From Caballeronia zhejiangensis (GTDB lineage: Bacteria > Pseudomonadota > Gammaproteobacteria > Burkholderiales > Burkholderiaceae): 64,000 nucleotides of DNA. Below, in pieces: positions 43,854-52,964 of the stretch. Each line of letters starts with the position of its first letter. Position 1 is the first letter of the stretch. The stretch covers positions 62,001 through 126,000 of the forward strand of contig NZ_JFHD01000004.1 in the NCBI RefSeq assembly GCF_000698575.1. Direction: 5' to 3'. The position numbers were made by a program, and so were the translations under genes. A model generated the notes under the pieces. The model was not told where the DNA came from, ran no database searches, and saw only the letters and a list, made by a program, of their open reading frames with translations.

Positions 43854-46223
43854 TCAATCCGTGAACCGCGCCTTGCGGATGATCGCGTGCACGCCCCAGT
43901 TGCCATCGACGACTTGCGTGACGCCGAAGTCCACCGCCACCGACATCAGCGAGATGGCTTCGTCTTCGGTGAGTCCCTTGGTGGACATCAGAAACCGCCG
44001 CGTCTTGATGAAGGCATCGCGCATGGCCTGATCCAGCGTGGACTTCTGATAGACCTCGCTTTGCGCGCTGGTGCCGAACTCGGCCAGATAGTCGGGATGG
44101 CTGAAGCCGTGCAGCACCCATTCATCGGCGGTTTCGACGAGCGGATACGTGAGGTCCGCGAACGACTGCGAGGCAAGCGTGTGCTTCTTGTGCAGGATCA
44201 GTTCGAAGTCGCCGGTGAGCGAGCATTCGATGGCCGTGCCGCACAACTCGGAATCGCCCTGCGACGCGTGCGGGTCGCCGATCGACAAGAGCGCCCCGGC
44301 CACGCCGACCGGCAGAAACACGCTCGCACCTGGACCGACGCGCCAGTTGTCGAGATTGCCGCCGAAGGCCGAAGGCGGAATCGAATCGATCAGACCGTTC
44401 TGCTGCGGCGCCACGCCGATCACGCCGAAGTGCGGTCGCACGGGAATGGTCACGTTCTTCAGCACGTCGTGATTCTCGACGACGCTCGCGTGATCCACCG
44501 GCACGCCCGGATAATCGATGATCGGATGCAGCACGCCGAAAGGATCGCGCTGCGGCGTCCAGCGGTAGTTGTAGACGGCGCGCGCATAGGCGCTGTCGTC
44601 GCGCGCTTCGTCCGTGTGGATCTCGTAGATGGTCACGACTTCGCGCGGCTTCGGTTCGGTGAGCAGCTCGCGATAATGAAAGCCCCACCACGCCGCGACG
44701 TTGCTGCCGAACGCGCGGCCGTGGAACTTCGGGTTCCTGCAGCGGCGCGGATGAATATCGACGATGCGCACTTCCAGGACATCGCCCGGTTCCGCGCCTG
44801 TCACCGCAATCGGCCCGGTGCAGATATGCACGCCGAAGCCTTCGCCCGCGCCGCGTCCATAGATGGAGGCGTTCATCGGGCCCGCGCCGCGACGGTCCAC
44901 GTTCTTGCGTTCGGCTGTCCAGTGGAACACGCTCTCCGCGCCGGGATCGCCCGCGATCATGCGGTCCCAGTCATCCGACGCATGCTGCGTGAGCGCTTCG
45001 ACCGTCACCGTGTCGCCGCTCGCGACTTCGAGCACGGGCTTGAGATCGTGGCTGAAATAGCCCCAGTGCACCGTGTTCGCCGTTGCGCGCAGCAAATGAT
45101 GCCGCGGCCTGCCGCCCGTCCGCGCAGGCCGCGCTTGCACGGCATCGCTTTCGTCGCGCACGGCGACGAGCGTGTCGCCCGTCTCTTCGCTGCGCGCCTG
45201 CGCGATCAGACTCGCGGCGTTCACCGGCAGCCCGCGCGATAGCGAATGCACGAGATGGCGCGCGAGTTCCAGGTTCGCTTCGTGCCGGAACGTGCGCGGC
45301 GATGCGCCATAACGCTCGCGGAATACGCGGCTGAAGTGCGCCGGATCGTTGAAGCCCCAGCGAAAGCAGATGTCGGATATGGAGACTTTCTCCGAGAGCG
45401 GATCGGCCAGTTCCGCGCGGCAGCGTTCGAGGCGGCGCGAGCGCACATACGTCGAGAAACTCTGTCCGGCGAGTTCGAACAGCTTCTGCACGTAACGCGG
45501 CGACACGCGTTCGTCTTTGGCGAGCGAGGCCACGCTCAGGGTCGAATCGGCGAGATGCGTTTCGATGAAGCGGCACAGTCGCGCGAACAACGCCGACTGC
45601 GGCGGCGTCAGCCCGTTGAACGAACCTTTGCGTTCCTGTCCGGCGAGACAGGCCACGAGCATTTCGGCGAGCGCGAGTTCGGTGGGACGCAACTCCTCCG
45701 CGCTCAGCGTTTCGAGGCTTTCCACGACCGAACGCAGAAAGCCCGAGAAGATGTGGCCGATGCCCGTCGCGCCCGGCAACAAGGCCACGCGCAGCGAGAG
45801 CGGCGAAATGAGACGCGCGTTGATGGCGCTCCTGGGCGCTCGCACGATGAACGCGCGAAAGCGTCCCGCGAAAACCAGCGACGCGCTCTGGCCCGGCGCG
45901 GCATAGACGATGTCATGCGGGCTCACGCGCTCGCGCAGACCATCGGCGACGAGCGTGGCGTCGCCATCGATCAGCAGCGCGAGCATGAGACTGTCCGCGT
46001 GATCCGCGCTCATCTGCAGCGTCTGCGCGGCCGAGGCGATGGTCGTGAACTCGATCCCGCCCGCCGATACGCGCGATGTCAGCGTGCCGTGCAAACCGCG
46101 TTCGCCGCCTTCGATCTTGCCGCGCCATCCGAGACGTGCGAGCGCCGCGTTCCATTCATGCCGGCGCTCGAACTCGGGATACGACTCGGTGGTGAAGCGC
46201 GACAGGTTCAACGAAAACTCCAC
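43854..46223 (-). CDS. AraC-type regulator fused to acetamidase/formamidase
   Basis: 789-residue two-part protein. Residues 1-200 are an AraC-binding-like sensor (RHEWNAALARLGWRGK, SPHDIVYAAPGQSASLVFAG). Residues about 214-313 are the AraC DNA-binding domain (SLAKDERVSPRYVQKLFELA, ISDICFRWGFNDPAHFSRVF). After a linker (314-375), residues about 380-789 are a full acetamidase/formamidase domain (TVHWGYFS, MIAGDPGAESVFHWT, GDPHASQGDSELCGTAIECS, VTQVVDGNWGVHA). The domain aligns end to end with the free amidase at 49025, so both parts look intact. It is divergent from a transporter and amidase operon, which it may regulate while also binding or hydrolysing amide. A palindrome at 46243-46255 lies just upstream. 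Confidence 0.93.
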   Translation of the reverse strand: MEFSLNLSRFTTESYPEFERRHEWNAALARLGWRGKIEGGERGLHGTLTSRVSAGGIEFTTIASAAQTLQMSADHADSLMLALLIDGDATLVADGLRERVSPHDIVYAAPGQSASLVFAGRFRAFIVRAPRSAINARLISPLSLRVALLPGATGIGHIFSGFLRSVVESLETLSAEELRPTELALAEMLVACLAGQERKGSFNGLTPPQSALFARLCRFIETHLADSTLSVASLAKDERVSPRYVQKLFELAGQSFSTYVRSRRLERCRAELADPLSEKVSISDICFRWGFNDPAHFSRVFRERYGASPRTFRHEANLELARHLVHSLSRGLPVNAASLIAQARSEETGDTLVAVRDESDAVQARPARTGGRPRHHLLRATANTVHWGYFSHDLKPVLEVASGDTVTVEALTQHASDDWDRMIAGDPGAESVFHWTAERKNVDRRGAGPMNASIYGRGAGEGFGVHICTGPIAVTGAEPGDVLEVRIVDIHPRRCRNPKFHGRAFGSNVAAWWGFHYRELLTEPKPREVVTIYEIHTDEARDDSAYARAVYNYRWTPQRDPFGVLHPIIDYPGVPVDHASVVENHDVLKNVTIPVRPHFGVIGVAPQQNGLIDSIPPSAFGGNLDNWRVGPGASVFLPVGVAGALLSIGDPHASQGDSELCGTAIECSLTGDFELILHKKHTLASQSFADLTYPLVETADEWVLHGFSHPDYLAEFGTSAQSEVYQKSTLDQAMRDAFIKTRRFLMSTKGLTEDEAISLMSVAVDFGVTQVVDGNWGVHAIIRKARFTD

Positions 46224-46242
46224 GATAGGCGAAGCAGCAAGC

Positions 46243-46255
46243 GCTTTTCAAAAGC
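46243..46255. promoter_or_regulatory. palindrome GCTTTT-C-AAAAGC, candidate operator
   Basis: Six-base dyad with a one-base centre, 20 bases upstream of the AraC-amidase fusion start in the divergent intergenic region. A regulatory role is inferred from position. Confidence 0.35.
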
Positions 46256-46501
46256 AACCTTCGCGCCATCGCGATGCTTACGGCGGCGGGTGCATCGCGT
46301 ATCGAAGACAGTGCATACATGCGCCATCGCGGCGCACGTCTGCACTTGCGCGCATCACCCGACGCGCGGCCTCATGCGTTCTTGGACGAGCGTGCACGCC
46401 AATACCAGCAGTTGTGCGCAGCCAGTCAAGTTCGCGGGATTTCGGTCGCCTACGCTCTGGGCATCGCAAGTCAATCGTCATCAGCCGTCAGGAGCGTATC
46501 G

Positions 46502-47383
46502 ATGCAAAGGAATCTCGTGGGCCGTTTATCTCGCGCAGGACTTGGCGCGCTGTGCGCGGTGTTGTTCGCCTTCGCGGGACAGGCGCACGCCGCCGCGCCC
46601 GCCGAATGCAGCGCGTTGCAGGCGAAGTACCCGCAGTTCAAGGGCAAGACACTCACCAATGCGATCAATCCGCATACGCCGGGCTATGAAGCGCTCGACC
46701 CGAACGATCCGAGCAAGTACATCGGCTTCGATATCGATCTGGGCGAGTTGATCGCGCAATGCCTCGGCTTCACGATGGCCTACAAGCCCGTGACCTTCGC
46801 CGCGCTGCTCACGACCTTGCAGAGCGGTCAGGCCGATATCGTCATCTCCGATATCTACGCGACCGAGGAGCGCGCCAAGGCCGCCGACTTCATCACGTAC
46901 TCGAAGGTGTTCGACGGCGTACTCGTCGCCAAGGGCAATCCGAAGAAGATCACCGGCATCAACACGTCGATGTGCGGCACGACAGCCGCCGAAAACACGG
47001 GCTATGTGGAAGTGCCGCTGATTCAGGCACTGGCGCCGCAATGCAAGGCGGTCGGCAAGCCCGAAGCCACCGTGCAGCTCTACGACAACAACGCCAACTG
47101 CATCCAGGCCATTCTCGCGGGCCGCGCGGATACGTACATCAACGACGTGAACACGGTCGACCAGGCGGTGAAGGCGTATCCGGACAAGCTGGAGAAAGCG
47201 ACCGCCGTGACCTTGCCGTACTTCGTGGGCATCGGCGTGCCGAAGGACAAGCCCGATTTCCGCGATGCCGTGATGGCCGCGCTCGTCGCCATTCAGAAGA
47301 GCGGCGCGCAGTCCGAACTGCTGAAGAAGTGGGGCCTCGGCGTCGAGAATCTCGCGACGCCGCAACTCGTCGTTGCCAAGTAA
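46502..47383 (+). CDS. amino-acid-type ABC transporter substrate-binding protein
   Basis: 293-residue periplasmic binding protein of the amino acid (HisJ/GlnH-like) type. Signal peptide at about residues 1-30 (RAGLGALCAVLFAFAGQAHAA). The mature sequence has YIGFDIDLGELIAQCLGFTM, LLTTLQSGQADIVISDIYAT and a CIQAILAGRADTYINDV segment. Cys residues in the mature part (ECSAL, SMCGTT, PQCKAV, NCIQ) are more numerous than usual and could pair. ATG 46502 follows GGAG. The fused permease-ATPase gene follows at 18 bases; ligand likely an amide or amino-acid-like nitrogen compound. Confidence 0.88.
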   Translation: MQRNLVGRLSRAGLGALCAVLFAFAGQAHAAAPAECSALQAKYPQFKGKTLTNAINPHTPGYEALDPNDPSKYIGFDIDLGELIAQCLGFTMAYKPVTFAALLTTLQSGQADIVISDIYATEERAKAADFITYSKVFDGVLVAKGNPKKITGINTSMCGTTAAENTGYVEVPLIQALAPQCKAVGKPEATVQLYDNNANCIQAILAGRADTYINDVNTVDQAVKAYPDKLEKATAVTLPYFVGIGVPKDKPDFRDAVMAALVAIQKSGAQSELLKKWGLGVENLATPQLVVAK

Positions 47384-47401
47384 GCGCGGAAGCATCGGCA
47401 T

Positions 47402-48985
47402 ATGGACCTGTTCCTTCACTATCTCGGCCTGCCTTATCTGCTCGACGGCATCCGCTTCACGATCACCGTCACCTTGCTCGGACTCGCGGGCGGGCTCGTG
47501 CTGGGACTCGTCCTTGCCGCCATGCAACTGAGCCGAATCGGACCGCTCGCGGCCATCGCGCGCGGCTATACGGTGATTTTTCGCGGCACGCCGCTGATTC
47601 TGCAACTCGTGTTCGCCTACGACGCCCTGCCGCATATCGGCATCAAGCTGAGCGCCGTCGGCGCGGCGGGCCTCGCGCTCGCCGCGAACGAAGCGCCGTT
47701 CATCGCGGAGATATTACGCTCGGGCGTGCTCGGCGTGGATCGCGGACAGACGCTCGCGGGGCAGGCGCTCGGCATGACGCCTTCCGTGCTGATGCGCCGG
47801 ATCATCGCGCCGCAGGCCCTTCGCTCGATGATTCCCGCGCTCGGCAACGAAACCGTCAGCGCGTTGAAGAACTCTTCGCTGGCTTCGGTCATCTCGGTGG
47901 GCGAGCTGACCTTGCGCAGCACGCAGCTTGCTTCGTCGACGTTCGACTTCTTTTCGATCTTCTTTGCGTCGGGTCTCTTGTATTTGTGTCTGACGGGCGC
48001 GATCGCCGCCATTCAGCTGATGATCGAACGCGCGCTCGATCTGGACCGCGCCAGCTCGCGCGGCGGCTTCTGGGGACGACGCCGGAGCACGCCCGTATCG
48101 ACGAAGCCCGCAGGCCCGACCGATCTGCCGCCGGTCTTCGTCCCGGCTCGCGTCACACCCGACGACCGCGCACGCCGCTACGACGCGCTGTCTCGCAACG
48201 GCACCGCCGTGCAGATCAATGGCGTACACAAGCGCTACGGCGAGCAGCCGGTGCTCAATGGCTTCGATCTCGACATCCGCTCGGGCGAAGTCGTCGCGTT
48301 GCTCGGACCGAGCGGCTCGGGCAAGAGCACGCTGCTTCGCTGCATCAATCATCTGGAACAGTGGGAACAAGGCGAGATACGCGTGGGCGGACGGCGCCTG
48401 GGCTTTCGCGATGACGGGCGGCGCATGAATCCGCGCGAGCTTGCGAAGGAGCGCGCGAGTCTCGGCGTCGCCATGGTGTTCCAGCAGTTCAATCTTTTCG
48501 GCCATCTGACGGCGCGCGAGAACATTGCATTGCCGCTCGTCTGGGTGCACGGCGCGACGCTCGCCGATGCCAACCGACGCGCGGATGCCCTGCTCGAACG
48601 CGTGGGCCTCGCGCATCGCGCCGATGCGTTGCCGCGTCATCTGTCGGGCGGCCAGCAACAACGCGTGGCGATTGCGCGTGCGCTCGCGCCGAATCCGCGC
48701 GTGCTGCTGCTCGACGAGCCGACTTCCGCGCTCGATCCGGAACTCGTGGGCGAAGTGCTCGAAGTGATCCGCCGCCTCGCGCTCGACGATGGCCTGACGA
48801 TGATCATTTCGACGCATCAGTTGCGCTTCGCCGATGAAGTGGCCGACCGCGTCGTGTTCCTGAGCGGCGGCAGCGTCGTGGAGGACGGACCCGCGCATCA
48901 GGTCTTGACGCGGCCGCATCATCCGTTGACGGCGCGCTTTCTCAACGTGATGGGCGCGGGCAGCACGCTCGAAACCGTGCACTGA
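47402..48985 (+). CDS. fused ABC permease and ATPase, amino acid type
   Basis: 527-residue fusion. Residues 1-220 are a HisM-type permease (helices at about 18-40, 60-75, 90-105, 185-208; EAPFIAEILRSGVLGVDRGQ and ALGMTPSVLMRRIIAPQALR are the EAA loop). Residues about 268-515 are the ATPase: Walker A GPSGSGKST at 302-310, VFQQFNLFGH, signature LSGGQQQR, Walker B LLLDEPTSALD, and H-loop STHQLRF. A linker of about 45 residues rich in Pro/Arg joins them. With one fused polypeptide a homodimer would supply both permeases and both ATPases. The fmdA-like gene follows at 39 bases. Confidence 0.93.
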   Translation: MDLFLHYLGLPYLLDGIRFTITVTLLGLAGGLVLGLVLAAMQLSRIGPLAAIARGYTVIFRGTPLILQLVFAYDALPHIGIKLSAVGAAGLALAANEAPFIAEILRSGVLGVDRGQTLAGQALGMTPSVLMRRIIAPQALRSMIPALGNETVSALKNSSLASVISVGELTLRSTQLASSTFDFFSIFFASGLLYLCLTGAIAAIQLMIERALDLDRASSRGGFWGRRRSTPVSTKPAGPTDLPPVFVPARVTPDDRARRYDALSRNGTAVQINGVHKRYGEQPVLNGFDLDIRSGEVVALLGPSGSGKSTLLRCINHLEQWEQGEIRVGGRRLGFRDDGRRMNPRELAKERASLGVAMVFQQFNLFGHLTARENIALPLVWVHGATLADANRRADALLERVGLAHRADALPRHLSGGQQQRVAIARALAPNPRVLLLDEPTSALDPELVGEVLEVIRRLALDDGLTMIISTHQLRFADEVADRVVFLSGGSVVEDGPAHQVLTRPHHPLTARFLNVMGAGSTLETVH

Positions 48986-49024
48986 ATCGCATCGATAACA
49001 CACCCACTCGCCGAGGACGAATCA

Positions 49025-50275
49025 ATGAAGCATTACACGCTGCCCGTTTCATCATCCACCGTGCATTGGGGATACTTCAGCAAACGGGTAGAACCGCGCC
49101 TCACGCTCAAGTCGGGCGACCGCGCCACCATCGAAACGCTGACGCATCACGCGAACGACGACCACGAGCGCATGATCGCGGGCGATCCGGGCGCGCAGAG
49201 CGTGTTCGAATGGACGCGCGAGCACAAGGCCGTTTCGCGGCGCGGCGCGGGTCCGACCGAAGGACCGTTCCGCCTCGGCGCTGGCGAAGGCGTGGGCGTG
49301 CATCTGCTCACCGGTCCGGTGGCAATCGAAGGCGCCGAACCCGGGGACGTGCTCGAAGTGCGCATCCTCGACGTCAGGCCGCGGCCGAGTTGCAGCGCGT
49401 GTCATGCGGGCAAGTGCTTCGGCTCGAACGTGGCCGCGTCGTGGGGCTTTCAGTATCACGATCTGATCGAGGAGCCGAAGCCGCGCGAAGTGGTGACCAT
49501 CTTCGAACTCGATACTTCCGGCGAGCCGTATGCGCGCGCGGTCTACAACTATGTGTGGACGCCGCAGACCGACCCGGATGGCATCGTGCACGCGACGATC
49601 GATTATCCCGGCGTGCAGGTGGATCACCGGCTCGTGACGAAGCGCGAAAACATCTTGCCGGATATCCGCGTGCCGGCGCGACTGCATTTCGGCACCATGG
49701 GCGTCGCGCCCGCCGAAGCGGACTATGTCAGTTCGATTCCGCCGAGCTACACGGGCGGCAACATCGACGACTGGCGCATCGGCCGGGGCGCGACCATGTA
49801 TTACCCGGTGGCGGTCGAAGGCGCGCTTTTCTCGGTGGGCGACCCGCATGCCGCGCAGGGCGACAGCGAACTGGGCGGCACCGCTATCGAAACATCGTTG
49901 ACGGGGGACTTCGAATTCATCCTGCACAAGAAAGCGGATCTCGAAGGCACGCTCCTCGAAGGGCTCACGCATCCGCTGCTCGAAACGGATCAGCAATGGT
50001 CGGTGTACGGCTTCACGTTCCCCAACTATCTGGCCGAACTCGGGACCAACGCGCAAGTGGAAGTGGCGCAGCATGCGAGCCTCGACAAAGCCATGCGCGA
50101 TGCCTTTCGCAAGCTGCGCCGCTTGCTGATGACGGTGCACGGTTTGAGCGAAGACGAAGCCATTGCGCTGATGTCGGTAGCGGCGGACTTCGGCGTGACG
50201 CAGGTGGTCGACGCGAATTGGGGCGTACACGGTTCGATCCGCAAGGAAGTGTTCAAGAACTACAAGAAGCGTTGA
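49025..50275 (+). CDS. fmdA: acetamidase/formamidase
   Basis: 416-residue amidase of the FmdA/AmdA family that hydrolyses short amides to acid plus ammonia. Motifs: STVHWGYFSKRVEPRLTLKSGD-type start (key TVHWGYFS), MIAGDPGAQSVFEWT, FGSNVAASWGFQYHDL, GDPHAAQGDSELGGTAIETS and VTQVVDANWGVHG. It shares this frame of motifs end to end with the C-terminal half of the fusion at 43854. GAGGA precedes ATG 49025. The gene closes the transporter operon, and the NHase cluster starts 380 bases later on the same strand. Confidence 0.93.
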   Translation: MKHYTLPVSSSTVHWGYFSKRVEPRLTLKSGDRATIETLTHHANDDHERMIAGDPGAQSVFEWTREHKAVSRRGAGPTEGPFRLGAGEGVGVHLLTGPVAIEGAEPGDVLEVRILDVRPRPSCSACHAGKCFGSNVAASWGFQYHDLIEEPKPREVVTIFELDTSGEPYARAVYNYVWTPQTDPDGIVHATIDYPGVQVDHRLVTKRENILPDIRVPARLHFGTMGVAPAEADYVSSIPPSYTGGNIDDWRIGRGATMYYPVAVEGALFSVGDPHAAQGDSELGGTAIETSLTGDFEFILHKKADLEGTLLEGLTHPLLETDQQWSVYGFTFPNYLAELGTNAQVEVAQHASLDKAMRDAFRKLRRLLMTVHGLSEDEAIALMSVAADFGVTQVVDANWGVHGSIRKEVFKNYKKR

Positions 50276-50654
50276 TCGACGCGAATCAAGACATCGATCC
50301 ATAGCCTGTCAATCCGCGCGCACGCGCGCGTCGCTTGCCTGACTGAGGCGAGCGGCCTGTCCATCCATCCATAACGTTCACGAAACCCTCGCCAAGGGAA
50401 TGCCGGGTCGCGTCCGTTCGTATCGGCGGGCGAGAAGAGGGCATCGCCTGCACTTCGGCGATGCGCGTCGCGCACCAATGTGTTTCGTCGCCTTACGTGC
50501 GTTTTTGTCCGTCCGTGTCGCTTCGGAACAGAACGGACATGCGCTCATGCACGCCGCGCCAAGTATCGCCCGATGGCGGCCAAGCGCGGGAAATCGGAAC
50601 GGAAGCCGCTAAAGGGTAGGCGTTCCTAATCGACGCACGCGAAGGATAACCCTC
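50276..50654. other. intergenic region before the nitrile hydratase cluster
   Basis: 379 bases without a convincing gene. It contains the inverted repeat TGTCCGT (50506-50512) with ACGGACA (50533-50539), 20 bases apart, a possible binding site for one of the AraC regulators. A GC-alternating tract at about 50317-50330 is also present. It probably holds the promoter of the CobW-to-GlxA gene set; I cannot define -35/-10 boxes. Confidence 0.4.
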
Positions 50655-51623
50655 ATGCGACCCGCCAAAGTGCCTGCCACTGTCATTACCGGTTTCCTTG
50701 GAGCCGGCAAGACCACGCTTGTGAATCACCTGCTCGAATCCACGCGGCCGATGCAGATCGGCATCGTCGTGAACGAATTCGGCGAAGTCGGTATCGACGG
50801 CCAGTTGATCGTCGCCGATGAACGCGCCGTGATCGAGATCAACAACGGCTGCGTCTGCTGCACGGTCCGCACCGATCTCGTCGCCAGCGTGCGCGACATG
50901 TTGATGCGCTTCGGCGATCGGCTCGCGCGTCTCATCATCGAAACGTCGGGCCTCGCCGATCCCGCGCCGGTGCTGCAGACCTTTCTCGCCGATCCCGACG
51001 TGCGCGAGCGCGTGGAACTGGAATCGGTCGTCGCCGTGGTCGATGCAATGCACGCGCAGTCCCAGCTACATGACGACATCGCGCGGGAGCAAGTGGTGTT
51101 CGCGGACCGCATCGTCATCAACAAGACCGATCTCGTTTCGACCGATGCCGTCGATGCGCTCGTCGCCGGGATTCGCCGGCTCAATCCCACTGCACGCATC
51201 GAGTACGCGCAGCGTTCGAGGATCGACGCCCATGCGCTTTTCGGCACGCGGAGCTTTTCGGTCGACAACCTGCTCGCCATCGAGCCGAATCTGCTCGACG
51301 AAGACGGCCACGATCACGAACACGACGACAGCATCGCATCGTGCGCGATCGTGGTGCCCGGCGGCATCGATGCGACGCGTTTCAACCGCTGGATCAATCA
51401 GCTCGTGCAAACGCAAGGCACACAACTTCTGCGCATGAAAGGCGTGCTCAACATGCACGACGAACCGCGACGCCTGCATTTCCATAGCGTGCATATGTTG
51501 CTCGACACCACGTTCGGCCGTGCGTGGATGCGCGACGAAACACGAGAGAGCCGTTTCGTGATGATCGGCCGCAACATCGACGCTGCGCGAATGCGCGACG
51601 GCCTTCTGAGTTGCATGAACTGA
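50655..51623 (+). CDS. CobW/P47K-family GTPase, likely nitrile hydratase activator
   Basis: 322-residue COG0523 GTPase. Walker A GFLGAGKTTLVNHLL at about 13-27, the metal-binding CxCC motif in NNGCVCCTVRTDL, ETSGLADPAPV, NKTDLV for guanine, and a His/Asp-rich loop DEDGHDHEHDDS at about 216-227. The C-terminal CobW_C domain follows. Proteins of this family deliver metals; the P47K type is needed to activate some nitrile hydratases. AAGGATAA precedes ATG 50655. Placement just upstream of NHase genes and cobalt transporter supports a cobalt-delivery role (inference). Confidence 0.88.
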   Translation: MRPAKVPATVITGFLGAGKTTLVNHLLESTRPMQIGIVVNEFGEVGIDGQLIVADERAVIEINNGCVCCTVRTDLVASVRDMLMRFGDRLARLIIETSGLADPAPVLQTFLADPDVRERVELESVVAVVDAMHAQSQLHDDIAREQVVFADRIVINKTDLVSTDAVDALVAGIRRLNPTARIEYAQRSRIDAHALFGTRSFSVDNLLAIEPNLLDEDGHDHEHDDSIASCAIVVPGGIDATRFNRWINQLVQTQGTQLLRMKGVLNMHDEPRRLHFHSVHMLLDTTFGRAWMRDETRESRFVMIGRNIDAARMRDGLLSCMN

Positions 51624-51657
51624 AGCCTTCATTCATTTCTTCTTCAAGGAGCTACGC

Positions 51658-52161
51658 ATGAAAAAGCCAGAGGCATACACGGTGAGCATCGGCGTATTGG
51701 CGGTCGTCGATACATGGCTCACCGGCACGATCTTTCCGGTTCCGGTTTGGGTGACGTTCATCGCGTGGGCGTCGTTCTTCGTGCTCGGCGGCGGGCGCGC
51801 GGGCTTCGTCAAGAGCGTGGCGTCGAATCTCACGGGACTCGTCATCGCTTCGCTTACCTTGCTCTGCATTGCGACGACGAGCGGCGGCGCGATCGCGGTG
51901 GCCGTGCTGGTTGGCATCGGCAGCGCGGCGATGGTTCAGGCGTCGAAGATCAAATTGCTCGATGTGTTGCCCGCGATCGTCTGGGGCTTCGCCTCGACGG
52001 TCGGCACGATGGTCGCAACGGGCAAGGCGATCACCACGGCGGGCATCGGCAATCCTGCGCTGGTCGCGGCCGCCGCGCTCGTTACCGGCGCAGTGTTCGG
52101 CTTCGTCTCGGAAGTGGTCGGCGAAGCCCTGCAATTCAGACGCGAGCATCGGCTCGGATAA
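51658..52161 (+). CDS. DUF1097 membrane protein
   Basis: 167-residue membrane protein with five or six hydrophobic helices. It matches the DUF1097 pattern by PVPVWVTFIAWASFFVLGG and the glycine-rich helices SGGAIAVAVLVGIGSAAM and LLDVLPAIVWGFASTVGTM. Family function is unknown, and members are often beside transport genes for nitrogen compounds. AAGGAGC precedes ATG 51658. It lies between the CobW gene and nthB in the same direction, so it may carry nitrile or amide across the membrane (inference). Confidence 0.85.
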   Translation: MKKPEAYTVSIGVLAVVDTWLTGTIFPVPVWVTFIAWASFFVLGGGRAGFVKSVASNLTGLVIASLTLLCIATTSGGAIAVAVLVGIGSAAMVQASKIKLLDVLPAIVWGFASTVGTMVATGKAITTAGIGNPALVAAAALVTGAVFGFVSEVVGEALQFRREHRLG

Positions 52162-52189
52162 GACCGTTTCCATTCAAGCGGAGCACAAC

Positions 52190-52933
52190 ATGAAGCTGCA
52201 ACATCATCTCGGCGGCATCGAAAATTTGGGGCCGGTCAGCACTGAAAAGCGCGTATTCGTCGAGCCGTGGGAGAAGCGCATCTTCGGCATTCATACGGTG
52301 ATGATGGCGGAGAGCGCGCATCTGTCGGACACGCCGCATCGCTATCCGGTCGATACGCTGCCCACCGCCTTCAAGAGCAACTGGACCTGGGCCTCGCTGC
52401 GCACCGGCGCCGAAGACATGCAGCCGTTCGAGTACTTCAAGTATCGCTACTACGAGAAATGGCTCGGCGGCATTGCGCAGTTTTTCGTCGATCAGGGGTA
52501 TGTGTCGGCGGAGGAACTCGCTGAGAAAACCGCCCACTACAGCGCGCACCCGGACGCGCCTCTACCCGATCGCCCCAATGCCGAACTCGCGGCGCAGATC
52601 GACGCCTATCTGCAGCACGGCGACTCGGGCTATCACGCGCTCGACGGCGCGGCGCGCTTTCGAGCGGGCCATGCCGTGCGTATCGCCGATCCCGAAGCGG
52701 TGGACCACACGCGCTTGCCGGGGTATTTGCGCAACAAGACCGGCGTGGTGGATCTCGTCTATCCCGGCGCGTTCTCCTATTTCGTCTCGACGGGCGTGGA
52801 CGGTATCGGCGCGCCGATGCCTGTGTATCGCGTTGCCTTCGACGCCGCGTCGATCTGGGGCGCCGGCAAAAGCGAGCCGAACACGACCATTTACGCCGAC
52901 CTGTACGAAGCCTACGTGCAGGCCGCCGATTGA
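52190..52933 (+). CDS. nthB: nitrile hydratase beta subunit
   Basis: 247-residue beta subunit of nitrile hydratase, which hydrates nitriles to amides. Family start MKLQHHLGGIENLGPV, FVEPWEKRIFGIHTVMMA, WTWASLRTGAEDMQPFEYFKYRYYEKWL and the C-terminal beta-barrel (FRAGHAVRIADPEAVDHTRLPGYLRNKTG, key RLPGYLRNK; then GAGKSEPNTTIYADLYEAYV). GGAG is seven bases before ATG 52190. The gene order beta-alpha-accessory is that of cobalt-type enzymes. Confidence 0.95.
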   Translation: MKLQHHLGGIENLGPVSTEKRVFVEPWEKRIFGIHTVMMAESAHLSDTPHRYPVDTLPTAFKSNWTWASLRTGAEDMQPFEYFKYRYYEKWLGGIAQFFVDQGYVSAEELAEKTAHYSAHPDAPLPDRPNAELAAQIDAYLQHGDSGYHALDGAARFRAGHAVRIADPEAVDHTRLPGYLRNKTGVVDLVYPGAFSYFVSTGVDGIGAPMPVYRVAFDAASIWGAGKSEPNTTIYADLYEAYVQAAD

Positions 52934-52964
52934 ACTCGAACATAAGCCAACCCCGAGCGAATCC

